Source: an uncultured Pedobacter sp. (GTDB taxonomy: Bacteria > Bacteroidota > Bacteroidia > Sphingobacteriales > Sphingobacteriaceae). Taken from it: a stretch of DNA of 64,000 bases. A program made the position numbers and the translations under genes. The DNA lies in the NCBI RefSeq assembly GCF_913776295.1, contig NZ_CAJYOJ010000041.1:1-64000 (forward strand), in the 5' to 3' direction. The notes below the pieces were generated by a model. The model ran no database searches and was not told where the DNA came from. It was given only the letters and a program-made list of their open reading frames with translations. Shown here one piece after another: positions 27,044 through 35,323 of this stretch (its first letter is position 1; every line of letters starts with the position of its first letter).

Positions 27044-27678
27044 TCAATTAGTTGATTTTGTTTAACAACCGATTGATCGTAATGTTTATTGTAAGCGCTT
27101 TTTAACAATTGCAAACTCACATACTCTTCATTCTCCCAATGTTGTAGATATGTATAAGCTGTTGGTTTTCTTTTCGCAAAATAATCGATAAAGGTAGCCG
27201 CAAAAATGATATTGATTTTTTTCTGACTGGCATTAATAATCTGCATCACCCCTTTTTCAAAATTAATGCCCTTCAAATGGTTAGAATACAATTTTCCCTG
27301 AGGAAACACCAACACTAAGTTAGATGGATTATCTAACAGTTTGCCTGCATAATTAAGTGTTTCTAAAATGTCTTTGCCTTTATTTTCAGCAGCAAAGGCT
27401 CCAAGAAATTTCAAAAAACTTATTTTAGTATAGTTCTCAGCATTCACCAACACATGAAATTGCTTTTTTAATATTTTTTTGTTGATGTAAAACAGAAAAA
27501 AACCATCCCACCAGCTGAAATGGTTGGCCAAAATCAGAACAGAAGAATCAGATTTGATTTCCATTGCATTATAATTGAATGCAGCAAAATCTTTTTTGAT
27601 GATCAATTGAATATACCAGGAGAAAAATTTAAAAATCAGATTATTTTTTCGGGGCCGATACATTTTGGAAAATTGCAA
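27040..27678 (-). CDS. Lysophospholipid-type acyltransferase, CruD-like
   Basis: A 212-residue PlsC-family acyltransferase. The catalytic NHxxxxD motif is NHFSWWDG and the second block is VFPQGKLYSN. The start could also be the ATG at 27663 (MYRPRK). Placed upstream of CruC-like and CruF-like genes, it is best read as the CruD-type enzyme that acylates the carotenoid sugar. A general phospholipid role cannot be excluded. Confidence 0.8.
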   Translation of the reverse strand: MQFSKMYRPRKNNLIFKFFSWYIQLIIKKDFAAFNYNAMEIKSDSSVLILANHFSWWDGFFLFYINKKILKKQFHVLVNAENYTKISFLKFLGAFAAENKGKDILETLNYAGKLLDNPSNLVLVFPQGKLYSNHLKGINFEKGVMQIINASQKKINIIFAATFIDYFAKRKPTAYTYLQHWENEEYVSLQLLKSAYNKHYDQSVVKQNQLIE

Positions 27679-27741
27679 AAAATTGAGGTGATTTACAAAT
27701 TTGGTCTTTATAGACCAGAAAAAGTTTAGCCTTCATTTTTA

Positions 27742-27880
27742 ACGGGAGTGTCGAGATCCACATTTTATAATTTGCTGCAAGATTTTAAATATATTTCGAC
27801 TAGCAATAACATGGTCCTCGTTTTCAACAAGGATCAGTGAGAGCCACATTTGTAATGTGGTCTAAAATGCTAAAAACTCG
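27742..27880. repeat. Intergenic hairpin-containing repeat DNA
   Basis: A small perfect hairpin CCACATT-TGT-AATGTGG at 27844-27860, preceded by a partial second copy (GAGATCCACATTTTATAAT near 27752). No gene is seen between the acyltransferase start and the PRTase stop. Confidence 0.5.
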
Positions 27881-27946
27881 TTATGCACCTATTAAATCGC
27901 TGTTTCATCCATTCTCGTTACAAACGCGGACGATACCAATTCTTAA

Positions 27947-28453
27947 CTAGCTCAAATAAACCCGATCTTCTTCTCCTTCCACATCCATCACCACATCTAC
28001 ATGTTCTTTTAAAACCGTAGCAAGTTCAAGTCCAACAAAATCAGTGGCAATGGGGAAGATTTTATGGCTTCGATCAACCAAAACTACCGTACGGATTTTT
28101 TTATGTGGTGTGTTTAAGAAAACACCTAAACCATAAGCAAGGGTTTTACCACTGTTCAATACATCATCAACAATAATAATTACCTTGTTTTTCCAATGAT
28201 TTTCGTCCAAATCAGTTGAAGCCACCAATTTACTGCTTTCTTTTTGCATATCAATACGTAGCAGGGTAAGTTTAAAGCCTGAAATCGTTTTAAGCACTTT
28301 TTCCAACCTTTTGGCCAACTTATAGCCACGGTCCCAAATACCTGCAAGTACTACTTCTTTCTCGTTCAGGTTATCCTCTAAAATCTGATAAGCGATACGG
28401 TCTATTTTCTGCTGAATTTGTTTCTTATTTAGAATAAGTAATTGCGATGCCAT
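27947..28453 (-). CDS. PyrR-like phosphoribosyltransferase
   Basis: A 168-residue type I PRTase. The PRPP-binding motif is KVIIIVDDVLNSGKTLAYGL near residues 89-108, with the flexible-loop region before it and VVLVDRSHKIFPIATDFVGLEL after it, as in PyrR. PyrR proteins control pyrimidine genes and may have uracil PRTase activity. No pyrimidine gene is nearby, so a regulatory role cannot be supported from context. Confidence 0.78.
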   Translation of the reverse strand: MASQLLILNKKQIQQKIDRIAYQILEDNLNEKEVVLAGIWDRGYKLAKRLEKVLKTISGFKLTLLRIDMQKESSKLVASTDLDENHWKNKVIIIVDDVLNSGKTLAYGLGVFLNTPHKKIRTVVLVDRSHKIFPIATDFVGLELATVLKEHVDVVMDVEGEEDRVYLS

Positions 28454-28643
28454 TGTATAATCGGATTGAATACAAAAAGAACGATTTTAAGAATGAAATT
28501 CAAACTATTTAAAAAATTTTTTCAATTGCTTGCAACGTTTTCTCAGGAGATGCGTCTAATCCATAACCAAAACAGAAAATAGAAGTACTGGCATCCAAAT
28601 ATTGGATCACATTGACTTCAAAATCATTTAACGAAAAACAAAT

Positions 28644-29348
28644 ATGAAAATCCTTATCAAATCATCTGCCATCTTATTTATAGTGGCAATCAGCTATATG
28701 GCCAAAGCACAGGAAACTAAAAGTTTCACGGTCAAAAACTTTAATAGCGTTGGGGTGAGTAGTGGAATTGACTTATACTTAACCCAGGGAAGTAGCGAAA
28801 GTGTAAGTATAAAATCTGATTCGGAAACATTACAAGATATTGTTGTGGAACAGAATGGCAGCAGTATTACCATCAAGTTTAAAGATGGCATCAACTGGGG
28901 CGGCATGTTTAAAAACCGTACCATTAAAGCTTATGTAAACTTTAAAATGCTAAATGCAATTGCAGCTTCCGGAGGTTCGGATGTTTTTACACAAAATCAG
29001 ATCAGGACAGATAAACTTGCTGTCCGCTCTTCTGGTGGATCAGATTTAAAACTTAACGTTGTTTGTAAAGATTTATCTATCCAGTCAAGCGGAGGAAGCG
29101 ACATTGATTTGAAAGGCAAAGCAGAAAACATGACCATTCAATCCAGCGGCGGCAGCGACATAGATGCTTATGAATTAATTGCAGATTATGCAAAGGTGCA
29201 GGCTTCTGGTGGTTCTGACGTAAATCTCTATGTGAACAAGGGCTTGGAGGCCAGTGCGAGTGGTGGTGGCGACGTAAGTTATAAAGGCAATGCCGCACTT
29301 AAAAAAACATCGACTTCAAAAAGTGGAGATGTACACCACGTAAATTAA
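28644..29348 (+). CDS. Secreted head-GIN domain (DUF2807) protein with SGGSD repeats
   Basis: A 234-residue protein with a signal peptide to about residue 22 (KAQ). It then has a DUF2807 domain starting with SFTVKNFNSVGVSSGIDLYLTQG. The second half is a repetitive beta structure where SGGSD recurs five times (plus SGGGD once), spaced about 18-21 residues apart, as expected of a beta-helix. DUF2807 proteins are extracytoplasmic and their role is unknown. It is a single-gene unit followed by a strong terminator. Confidence 0.88.
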   Translation: MKILIKSSAILFIVAISYMAKAQETKSFTVKNFNSVGVSSGIDLYLTQGSSESVSIKSDSETLQDIVVEQNGSSITIKFKDGINWGGMFKNRTIKAYVNFKMLNAIAASGGSDVFTQNQIRTDKLAVRSSGGSDLKLNVVCKDLSIQSSGGSDIDLKGKAENMTIQSSGGSDIDAYELIADYAKVQASGGSDVNLYVNKGLEASASGGGDVSYKGNAALKKTSTSKSGDVHHVN

Positions 29349-29373
29349 GACTTTAGTTTAGTTAATAATAATT

Positions 29374-29411
29374 CGCTGCTTTGTGGATGCAAAGCGGCGT
29401 TATTTTTTTTT
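29374..29411 (+). terminator. Terminator after the DUF2807 gene
   Basis: CGCTGCTTTG (29374-29383) pairs with CAAAGCGGCG (29390-29399), one G-U pair, 6-base loop, then a long T run. Confidence 0.88.
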
Positions 29412-29492
29412 ATAGATAGGTCTAATATTCGGGCATTAAACCACTTCTGACTATTATTGGCTGTGAGAATTAAACCATAAACCCTCCACCAC

Positions 29493-29906
29493 CTACCCTT
29501 TACCCTTTTTATATGGGTAATAAATAAAGTTAGCGCCTTCAGGAACGATTACAAAAACGCACATAAAGTCTACCGGTTTCTTATATACTTTTAAGAAAGG
29601 TTCTTTTTTATCCTTGCTGATAATTCCTTTTTCTAGAAATTCTTCTAAAGTAGAGGCCTGTATCGTCCAATTGGTATTAAGTTCTTCTTTATTTAAAATT
29701 ACCTCTCCAATATTTACTTCGTGCTGGTGAGCAATGAAAATAGGAGAAGCGGAAATGCCTTCAACCATAATTTCTATGGCAACTTCTTTAATCGCATCAG
29801 CATAAAATTCCAGGTCTTTCTCTAAACTGATTAGTGGACTTTCCTGTTTTTGTTGTGGTGCCCCTCCATCTTCCGGTGTTGCACTTAGTAATTCTTCTCT
29901 ATCCAT
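29493..29906 (-). CDS. Conserved protein of unknown function
   Basis: 137 residues, cytoplasmic by appearance. After a polar Gln/Pro-rich start it has a compact domain: LEKDLEFYADAIKEVAIEIMVEGISASPIFIAHQH, EVNIGEVILNKEEL and a hydrophobic C-terminal VDFMCVFVIVPEGANFIYYPY. I do not recognise a named function. It lies 68 bases downstream of rlmD in the same direction and may share its transcript. Confidence 0.75.
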   Translation of the reverse strand: MDREELLSATPEDGGAPQQKQESPLISLEKDLEFYADAIKEVAIEIMVEGISASPIFIAHQHEVNIGEVILNKEELNTNWTIQASTLEEFLEKGIISKDKKEPFLKVYKKPVDFMCVFVIVPEGANFIYYPYKKGKG

Positions 29907-29974
29907 TTTTTGTTGTTGAAAGGTTTAAATGTTAGAATGTTTAAAATCCCATAAAACCTTTTCTATTTCTGTTT

Positions 29975-31408
29975 CTACGCTCTTAACCTCAATAGTACCA
30001 CATTCTCTACGTGTTGTGTATGAGGGAACATGTCTACCGGCTTAATGCGAGCTACATCATATTTTTCTTTTAACAGTTCGAGGTCTCTGGCCTGTGTTGC
30101 AGCATTACAGCTCACATACACAATTTTTTCGGCTTCCATTTCCAATAATCTTTGCACCACATCTGCATGCATTCCGGCACGCGGCGGATCGGTGATTACT
30201 ACATCAGGCTTACCGTGCGCCAATATAAATTCGGATGTAAGGATGTCTTTCATATCACCCGCATAAAAGATGGTATTATCAATGCCGTTCAGTTCAGCGT
30301 TGAACTTAGCATCTTCAATAGCTGTGGGTACATATTCTACGCCCACTACCTGTTTCACATTTTTGGCCACAAAGTTGGCAATAGTTCCTGCCCCGGTGTA
30401 CAAATCATAAACCAATTCATCGCCTTTAAATCCGGCAAATTCCCTGGCAATTTTATATAGCTCAAAGGCTTGCTCAGAATTGGTCTGATAAAAAGATTTA
30501 ACCCCGATCTTGAAGCGGATGCTATCCCCGCCTGTTAGTCCGGCAGGCATTTCTTCAAAAATATGATCCCGGCCCGAGAACACCACTACCTCCTGATCGA
30601 AAATGGTATCATTTTTCTTCTGGTTAACGATATAAAGCAGGGAGGTAATTTGTGGGAATTCACTTTTAATGAACTCCATTAAACCATCAATCTGTGTTAG
30701 TTCCGGATAAGCAAAAACTACTGCCACCATCACCTCTCCCGTGCTGGAAGTACGGATAATCAGGTTACGCAAAACACCTTCATGGTTACGCAAATCGTAA
30801 AACGACAGTTCATTTTCTAAAGCATATTTACGGACAGCGTTTCTTATCGAATTGGATGGCTCATCCTGTAAATAACAATGTTCGATATCCAAAATCTTAT
30901 CAAAACGTAAGGGCACGTGAAAACCCAATGCATTCATATCAAAATCTTCATCGCGCTCTACATCAGTTTTCTCCAACCAACGTTTGTTCGAAAATGTAAA
31001 TTCTAATTTATTGCGGTAATACCTGTTTTTTGCCGACCCCAAAATAGGTTCTGTTCCAGAGGTATCTATTTTACCTAAACGCTGTAAGGCGGCCTCAACA
31101 TTTTTCTGTTTAAACTTTAATTGAGCATCGTACCCCATATGCTGCCATTTGCAACCACCACAGGTTCCGAAATGAGGACAGAAAGGATCGGTGCGCAATG
31201 TGGATTTTTCGTGGAGCTGATCGATGATGGCTTCAGCAAAATTCTTTTTCTTTTTGGTCAAGCGTACATCCACCAAATCACCTGGAACGGCTTTATCTAC
31301 AAAAATGACCAATTCATCAGCTTTGCCAACACCTTTTCCTTCTTCAGCAATATCAATTATTTGTACGTTTGGAACAATAGTTACCGTACCGGGTTTTCTT
31401 CTACTCAT
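29975..31408 (-). CDS. rlmD: 23S rRNA (uracil-C5)-methyltransferase, RlmD-like
   Basis: 477 residues from ATG 31408 (MSRRKPGTVTIVPN). An upstream ATG at 31519 exists, but a promoter -7 element (TATCTTTG, 31416-31423) lies between them, so the short form is chosen. It has an N-terminal TRAM domain, the [4Fe-4S] ligands C77, C83 and C86 (CPHFGTCGGC), the SAM-binding YDLYTGAGTIANF, the DPPRAGMH motif and the catalytic YVSCNAATQARDL. It methylates U1939/U747-type positions in 23S rRNA; which one is not decided here. Confidence 0.92.
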   Translation of the reverse strand: MSRRKPGTVTIVPNVQIIDIAEEGKGVGKADELVIFVDKAVPGDLVDVRLTKKKKNFAEAIIDQLHEKSTLRTDPFCPHFGTCGGCKWQHMGYDAQLKFKQKNVEAALQRLGKIDTSGTEPILGSAKNRYYRNKLEFTFSNKRWLEKTDVERDEDFDMNALGFHVPLRFDKILDIEHCYLQDEPSNSIRNAVRKYALENELSFYDLRNHEGVLRNLIIRTSSTGEVMVAVVFAYPELTQIDGLMEFIKSEFPQITSLLYIVNQKKNDTIFDQEVVVFSGRDHIFEEMPAGLTGGDSIRFKIGVKSFYQTNSEQAFELYKIAREFAGFKGDELVYDLYTGAGTIANFVAKNVKQVVGVEYVPTAIEDAKFNAELNGIDNTIFYAGDMKDILTSEFILAHGKPDVVITDPPRAGMHADVVQRLLEMEAEKIVYVSCNAATQARDLELLKEKYDVARIKPVDMFPHTQHVENVVLLRLRA

Positions 31409-31415
31409 TATGTTG

Positions 31416-31423
31416 CAAAGATA
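31416..31423 (-). promoter_or_regulatory. -7 element of rlmD
   Basis: TATCTTTG on the minus strand matches TAnnTTTG and ends only 7 bases before the ATG, predicting a nearly leaderless mRNA. No TTG sits 19 bases upstream. Confidence 0.55.
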
Positions 31424-31602
31424 GGAAAAAGAGGTTGAAGGTGGAGGACAGAAAGACAGAAGGCTTAAAAACTGCTGAACAAACAAGGCGAAGGCCTGGC
31501 GATTAGGACGACTGTACAAGGTTAAACAACGAATTTAGAAAAATTAAGGTATAACCTTTCAACCGGAAACTAACTGCCCGGTAAATAATTATGGCTAAAA
31601 AA

Positions 31603-31713
31603 TTATTTTCCAAAAAATTTAAATGCTGCGCCCCAAAAGCCGTCCAGCCAATTAAATTTCAGGTCGAATTTTTCATCCACTTGTACAGAAAACTCTAATA
31701 TTTCTTTGCTCAT
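31603..31713 (-). CDS. Possible small protein of 36 residues
   Basis: From ATG 31713 the frame encodes MSKEILEFSVQVDEKFDLKF and then NWLDGFWGAAFKFFGK before TAA. Acidic first half, aromatic amphipathic second half. This composition differs from random AT-rich translation. There is no clear consensus promoter (a one-mismatch TAGATTGG is close upstream). It sits in an otherwise empty 408-base gap. Real gene or chance frame cannot be settled. Confidence 0.35.
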   Translation of the reverse strand: MSKEILEFSVQVDEKFDLKFNWLDGFWGAAFKFFGK

Positions 31714-31816
31714 GACAAAAAACCAATCTATTTAAACAATAATACAAAATTCAGACCAAAAACCGAAACGGTATAGATTAATTTTCTGTTAATTTTACAT
31801 TATAGATTCAAAACAA

Positions 31817-32368
31817 CTATTTATGTTGCCAACATCTTCCACCGCCTACTACTATACGTTTACAATATCCTCCGGTTTTATTTTTAGCACCACAAACTGA
31901 CGAAACTGGGTTGGTATTTCCTCCGCTGTTATTCCCTGTTCCTGTAACGATGTAATTACCGAAACTTGAAATGCCTTTACTTTGCCTGATGTCATAAGAT
32001 ATTTCAGCATAATTATATCCAAATATCCCATATACTGCTTCATCATTTCTAAGAATGTAAGCCTGAATCTCCTGTGCGCTCACCAAACTTGTTTTAATAG
32101 ACAATTTTAGATCAAAAGAAACATTAGCATTCATTTTATAAGCCCATTTTCCCATAATGCCCTTGATGGTTTTGCTTTGGTTTTGTATATCAATGTAAGA
32201 AATGTCGCAATAATTACAGGTTACCTCATAACTAAATTCAACTGGGGCTTCAGTTATTTCGATGTTTGTATCAACCTTTTTCTTACATGAAAATAGAGAT
32301 ATGGCTATAATAAATACCCACAAGCTGTTAATTAAACCGATTCTATTCTTTCTGGAATTCTTTCTCAT
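31817..32368 (-). CDS. Lipoprotein with a C-terminal Cys/His motif
   Basis: 183 residues. A basic start and hydrophobic stretch end in the lipobox LFSC28, so it is a predicted lipoprotein. The middle is beta-rich with a CNYC pair. A glycine/asparagine linker (about 142-155) leads to a C-terminal motif with C159, C169, C179 and H182, spaced C-x9-C-x9-C-x2-H and rich in Lys, Arg and Gly. It resembles a small zinc-binding tail seen at the end of various Bacteroidota proteins. Function unknown. Confidence 0.75.
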   Translation of the reverse strand: MRKNSRKNRIGLINSLWVFIIAISLFSCKKKVDTNIEITEAPVEFSYEVTCNYCDISYIDIQNQSKTIKGIMGKWAYKMNANVSFDLKLSIKTSLVSAQEIQAYILRNDEAVYGIFGYNYAEISYDIRQSKGISSFGNYIVTGTGNNSGGNTNPVSSVCGAKNKTGGYCKRIVVGGGRCWQHK

Positions 32369-32595
32369 AGATTTTTGTAGTAGAACTTACATTTGTTATT
32401 TATACAAAAATCAGCATTGGAAATAACATCTAAATACGGCTTTCCGTATCAACTGGTTTCAAATCATGTAATATTGATAAACAAAACACCCAGAACACGC
32501 AATAACCTGCTGATGGAAGCCTGAAACGCAAAACACGTAAGCGCGGCGCCTAAATAACATTAAATTCTTAGTATCTTTCGTTTTTACTAACGATC

Positions 32596-34299
32596 ATGAA
32601 AACGAAGATATTTCTTGCACTACTTTTTGTTCACTTAGGCTGTTATGCACAACAATCGACAAATGAATATTTTAAGCTTACAAGGACGGGTTTCCAAGAA
32701 AAAAATGCCTACGAAACCACCGCTTTTGTAGAAAAATACTTCCGTGTGCCCGGCAACACCGGTTTTAATGCCAGTATCCATTACGTCGAAAATATCCTTA
32801 AAAAGGCTGGTTTTATAGAACAAAAGCAAGATGAGTTTGAAGCACCTCTAACCTATCGGATTGAAAAAAGAGCAATGAAAAACAGTACATGGGAGCCTGT
32901 TGATGCCAATATTGATATTATAGGTGATGTACAGCCGCTCATATCTTACAAAACCAATCGTAACATGATTCCGATCAACTGTGGATCAACTCCTGCTGAT
33001 GGCATTACAGCCAAGGTTGTTTACATCGAAAAAATAATTCCGGCAGAAATAGAAAAAATGGATTTAAAAGGAAAAATCCTATTTTCAGAAAATAATCCAT
33101 CACGTTTACTTCAAATTGCTACTAAAGCAGGGGCCATTGGTTTTTTAGGCTATTCGATGCCGAAATATACGCAGCCAGAATTTCATCAAACTTCCATCCA
33201 GTTCGGTAGCATGAAAGCCAATAGCGAAGTATGGACATTGCTTCTATCCTACGCAGCAAAAGAAAAGTTGAAAGCGGCTTGCCTAAAAGGTGAGACCAAA
33301 TTGAAAGTAAATATTCAAACTAAAATTTATCCTTCCGAAGAATTAACCATTGTGGCAAATGTTAAAGGAAGCGTGAATTCACATGAACGTTTTGTATTTA
33401 GTGCACACGTACAAGAACCCGGCGCAAACGATAATGCAAGCGGCGTGGGCACATTAGCAGAAATGGCAAGATTAACAGCAGAATTGTATCAGGCAAAAAA
33501 GATAAACCCCCAACGTAGTTTAACTTTTTTATGGGGCGACGAAATCATATCAACAAGAAGATATATTACCGAGGATACCACCAGGGCCAAAGGCATAATG
33601 TGGGGAATGAGTTTGGATATGGTTGGTGAAGACACCAAAAAAACCGGCGGCTCTTTCTTAATCGAAAAAATGCCTGATCCATCAGCCATTTGGACGAGAG
33701 GTACGGATAAACATACTGAATGGGGTGCTGGTGATGTGAGTGAAAAAGATCTTTTCCCGCACTATTTCAACGATTTTATTTTCGATATCTGTAAAGCACA
33801 GGGTAAATTTGCCAATTGGACGGTTAACTATAACCCTTTTGAAGGGGGAAGCGATCACACTCCGTTTTTACAAAATAAAATACCAGGTTTACTGATGTGG
33901 CACTTTACCGATGTTTTTTATCACACCGATAACGATAGAATCGATAAAGTTTCCGCAACAGAAATGAAAAACGTCGGCATCAGTGGTTTAACTGCGGCCT
34001 ATACCTTAATTTCTGCAGACGAAAACACGGCTATTGCTACCGTTTCTCAAGTTAAAGCAGATGCGCTGATCCGCTTAAAAACAGAATTTCAGCTCAGCAA
34101 AAAAGCAATTACAAATGGAAAATCGGCAGATGATGAGAAACATATTATTGAGGTTTGGGGCAAATGGTACGTTGATGCACTGGCAACCATCAATAAAATG
34201 CCTGTTAAACCAGAAACTACGAGAGTAGATTCGGCCATTAAGTTTGCCATCAACGAGATTGACAAACAGACACAGGTATATTTATCGGAATTGAAGTAG
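32596..34299 (+). CDS. Secreted M28-family metallopeptidase
   Basis: 567 residues with a signal peptide (about 1-19). A PA-like insert (about 110-230, with TAKVVYIEKIIP and LKGKILFSE) precedes the M28 catalytic domain. Di-zinc ligands can be placed: His in FSAHVQEPG, Asp in GANDNASG, the Glu of WGDEI, Asp in MSLDMVGED and His in VFYHTDND. Expected to be a periplasmic or surface aminopeptidase. It stands alone. Confidence 0.88.
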   Translation: MKTKIFLALLFVHLGCYAQQSTNEYFKLTRTGFQEKNAYETTAFVEKYFRVPGNTGFNASIHYVENILKKAGFIEQKQDEFEAPLTYRIEKRAMKNSTWEPVDANIDIIGDVQPLISYKTNRNMIPINCGSTPADGITAKVVYIEKIIPAEIEKMDLKGKILFSENNPSRLLQIATKAGAIGFLGYSMPKYTQPEFHQTSIQFGSMKANSEVWTLLLSYAAKEKLKAACLKGETKLKVNIQTKIYPSEELTIVANVKGSVNSHERFVFSAHVQEPGANDNASGVGTLAEMARLTAELYQAKKINPQRSLTFLWGDEIISTRRYITEDTTRAKGIMWGMSLDMVGEDTKKTGGSFLIEKMPDPSAIWTRGTDKHTEWGAGDVSEKDLFPHYFNDFIFDICKAQGKFANWTVNYNPFEGGSDHTPFLQNKIPGLLMWHFTDVFYHTDNDRIDKVSATEMKNVGISGLTAAYTLISADENTAIATVSQVKADALIRLKTEFQLSKKAITNGKSADDEKHIIEVWGKWYVDALATINKMPVKPETTRVDSAIKFAINEIDKQTQVYLSELK

Positions 34300-34300
34300 G

Positions 34301-35284
34301 TTAATTTTTATAGTTGATCAAATTAATCACTACTTTAACCATCATTTCTTTTTCTTTAGGATCACTTTCTGCGATCAGTAAGGTAAGCGCAACCAATGCA
34401 TTATCGGCGATTCTTTTCGTACCATCTTCGCGATAGAGCATTTTATTTTTGTCCAGAAACCAAACAAATAAAAAAGCAGCGATCCGTTTATTTCCATCAG
34501 AAAATGAATGGTTTTTTACAACGAAATATAATAGATTGGCTGCTTTTTCTTCCATACTTGGATAAAGCTCCTCCCCATCAAATGTTTGATAAATGGTATA
34601 TAATGAACTTTGAAATGACTGGTCTTTTTCATTTCCAAAAAGTTTGCTTCCACCAAATTTCACCCTTAAATCATCTATAGCTTCAAGTGCAGAATCGTAA
34701 TCTATTTTAAAATCGCCCTTATGGCCAGAAACTTCATTTTCCAGCCGCTGATGGTCGTAACGATCAAGAACATCTAAAGCATAAACATAATCTGTAAGAA
34801 TTTTAAAAGTATCTTTTAGCTCATCATTATTAAGCAAGTGGTTATTTTGAACAGCACCAACCAGCCTTATGGCCTGCTTTAATTCTATAAGTTGCTGGCT
34901 TTGTTATTGTAATTTTTTATAATTTAGAGCATACCCATTTATTAGATAATCTTTTAATATTTGGTTGGCCCAAATGCGGAATTTTGTTCCCTCGACCGAT
35001 TTTACACGATAACCAACAGAAATGACTACATCAAGTGAATAGTAGAATGTATTATAACGCTTACCATCTAAAGCAGTTGTCAAGGATTCCTTGACAACTG
35101 AATCTTTTACAAGTTCATTTTCACTAAATATATTCTTAATGTGCAGACTTATATTCTGTTTAGTTTTATTGAAAAGTTGCTGCATCTGCTGTTGCGTAAG
35201 CCAAACAGTATCATTGTCGAAAACCACTTCTATTGCTGGCAGTCCTGCTTCATTTTTATAAATTATAATTTCATCCTTAGTCAT
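34301..35284 (-). pseudogene. RhuM-Fic fusion gene interrupted by one in-frame TAA
   Basis: One continuous frame of 328 codons. Codons 1-126 (from ATG 35284) encode a RhuM domain (VVFDNDTVWLTQQQMQQLF, TALDGKRYNTFYYSLDVVISVGYRV). TAA follows at 34904-34906. The same frame resumes with QSQQLIELKQAIRLVGAVQNN and then the Fic domain, whose motif HSFSDGNKRIAAF is complete. A single substitution (perhaps CAA to TAA) thus separates the two halves. Intact RhuM-Fic proteins of this length are common in Bacteroidota. The Fic half could start internally at TTG 34837. A perfect palindrome lies at 35074-35100. The start is 39 bases from the divergent crtD-like gene. Confidence 0.85.
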
Positions 35285-35323
35285 TGCCTTAAGTTAGTAA
35301 AATATTTATTCTATTTTCGCATT

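Noticed and set aside
28509-28643. Minus-strand fragment reading FEVNVIQYLDASTSIFCFGY to a stop
   Set aside because: Protein-like, and might be the end of a lost gene, but no start, no family and it runs into the DUF2807 gene.
31409-31519. Longer start for rlmD
   Set aside because: The extra residues are not family-like and a -7 promoter element lies between the two ATGs.
35141-35323. Longer start for the CrtD-like gene
   Set aside because: The 61 extra residues run antisense through the RhuM region; the FAD-binding fold starts at ATG 35324.
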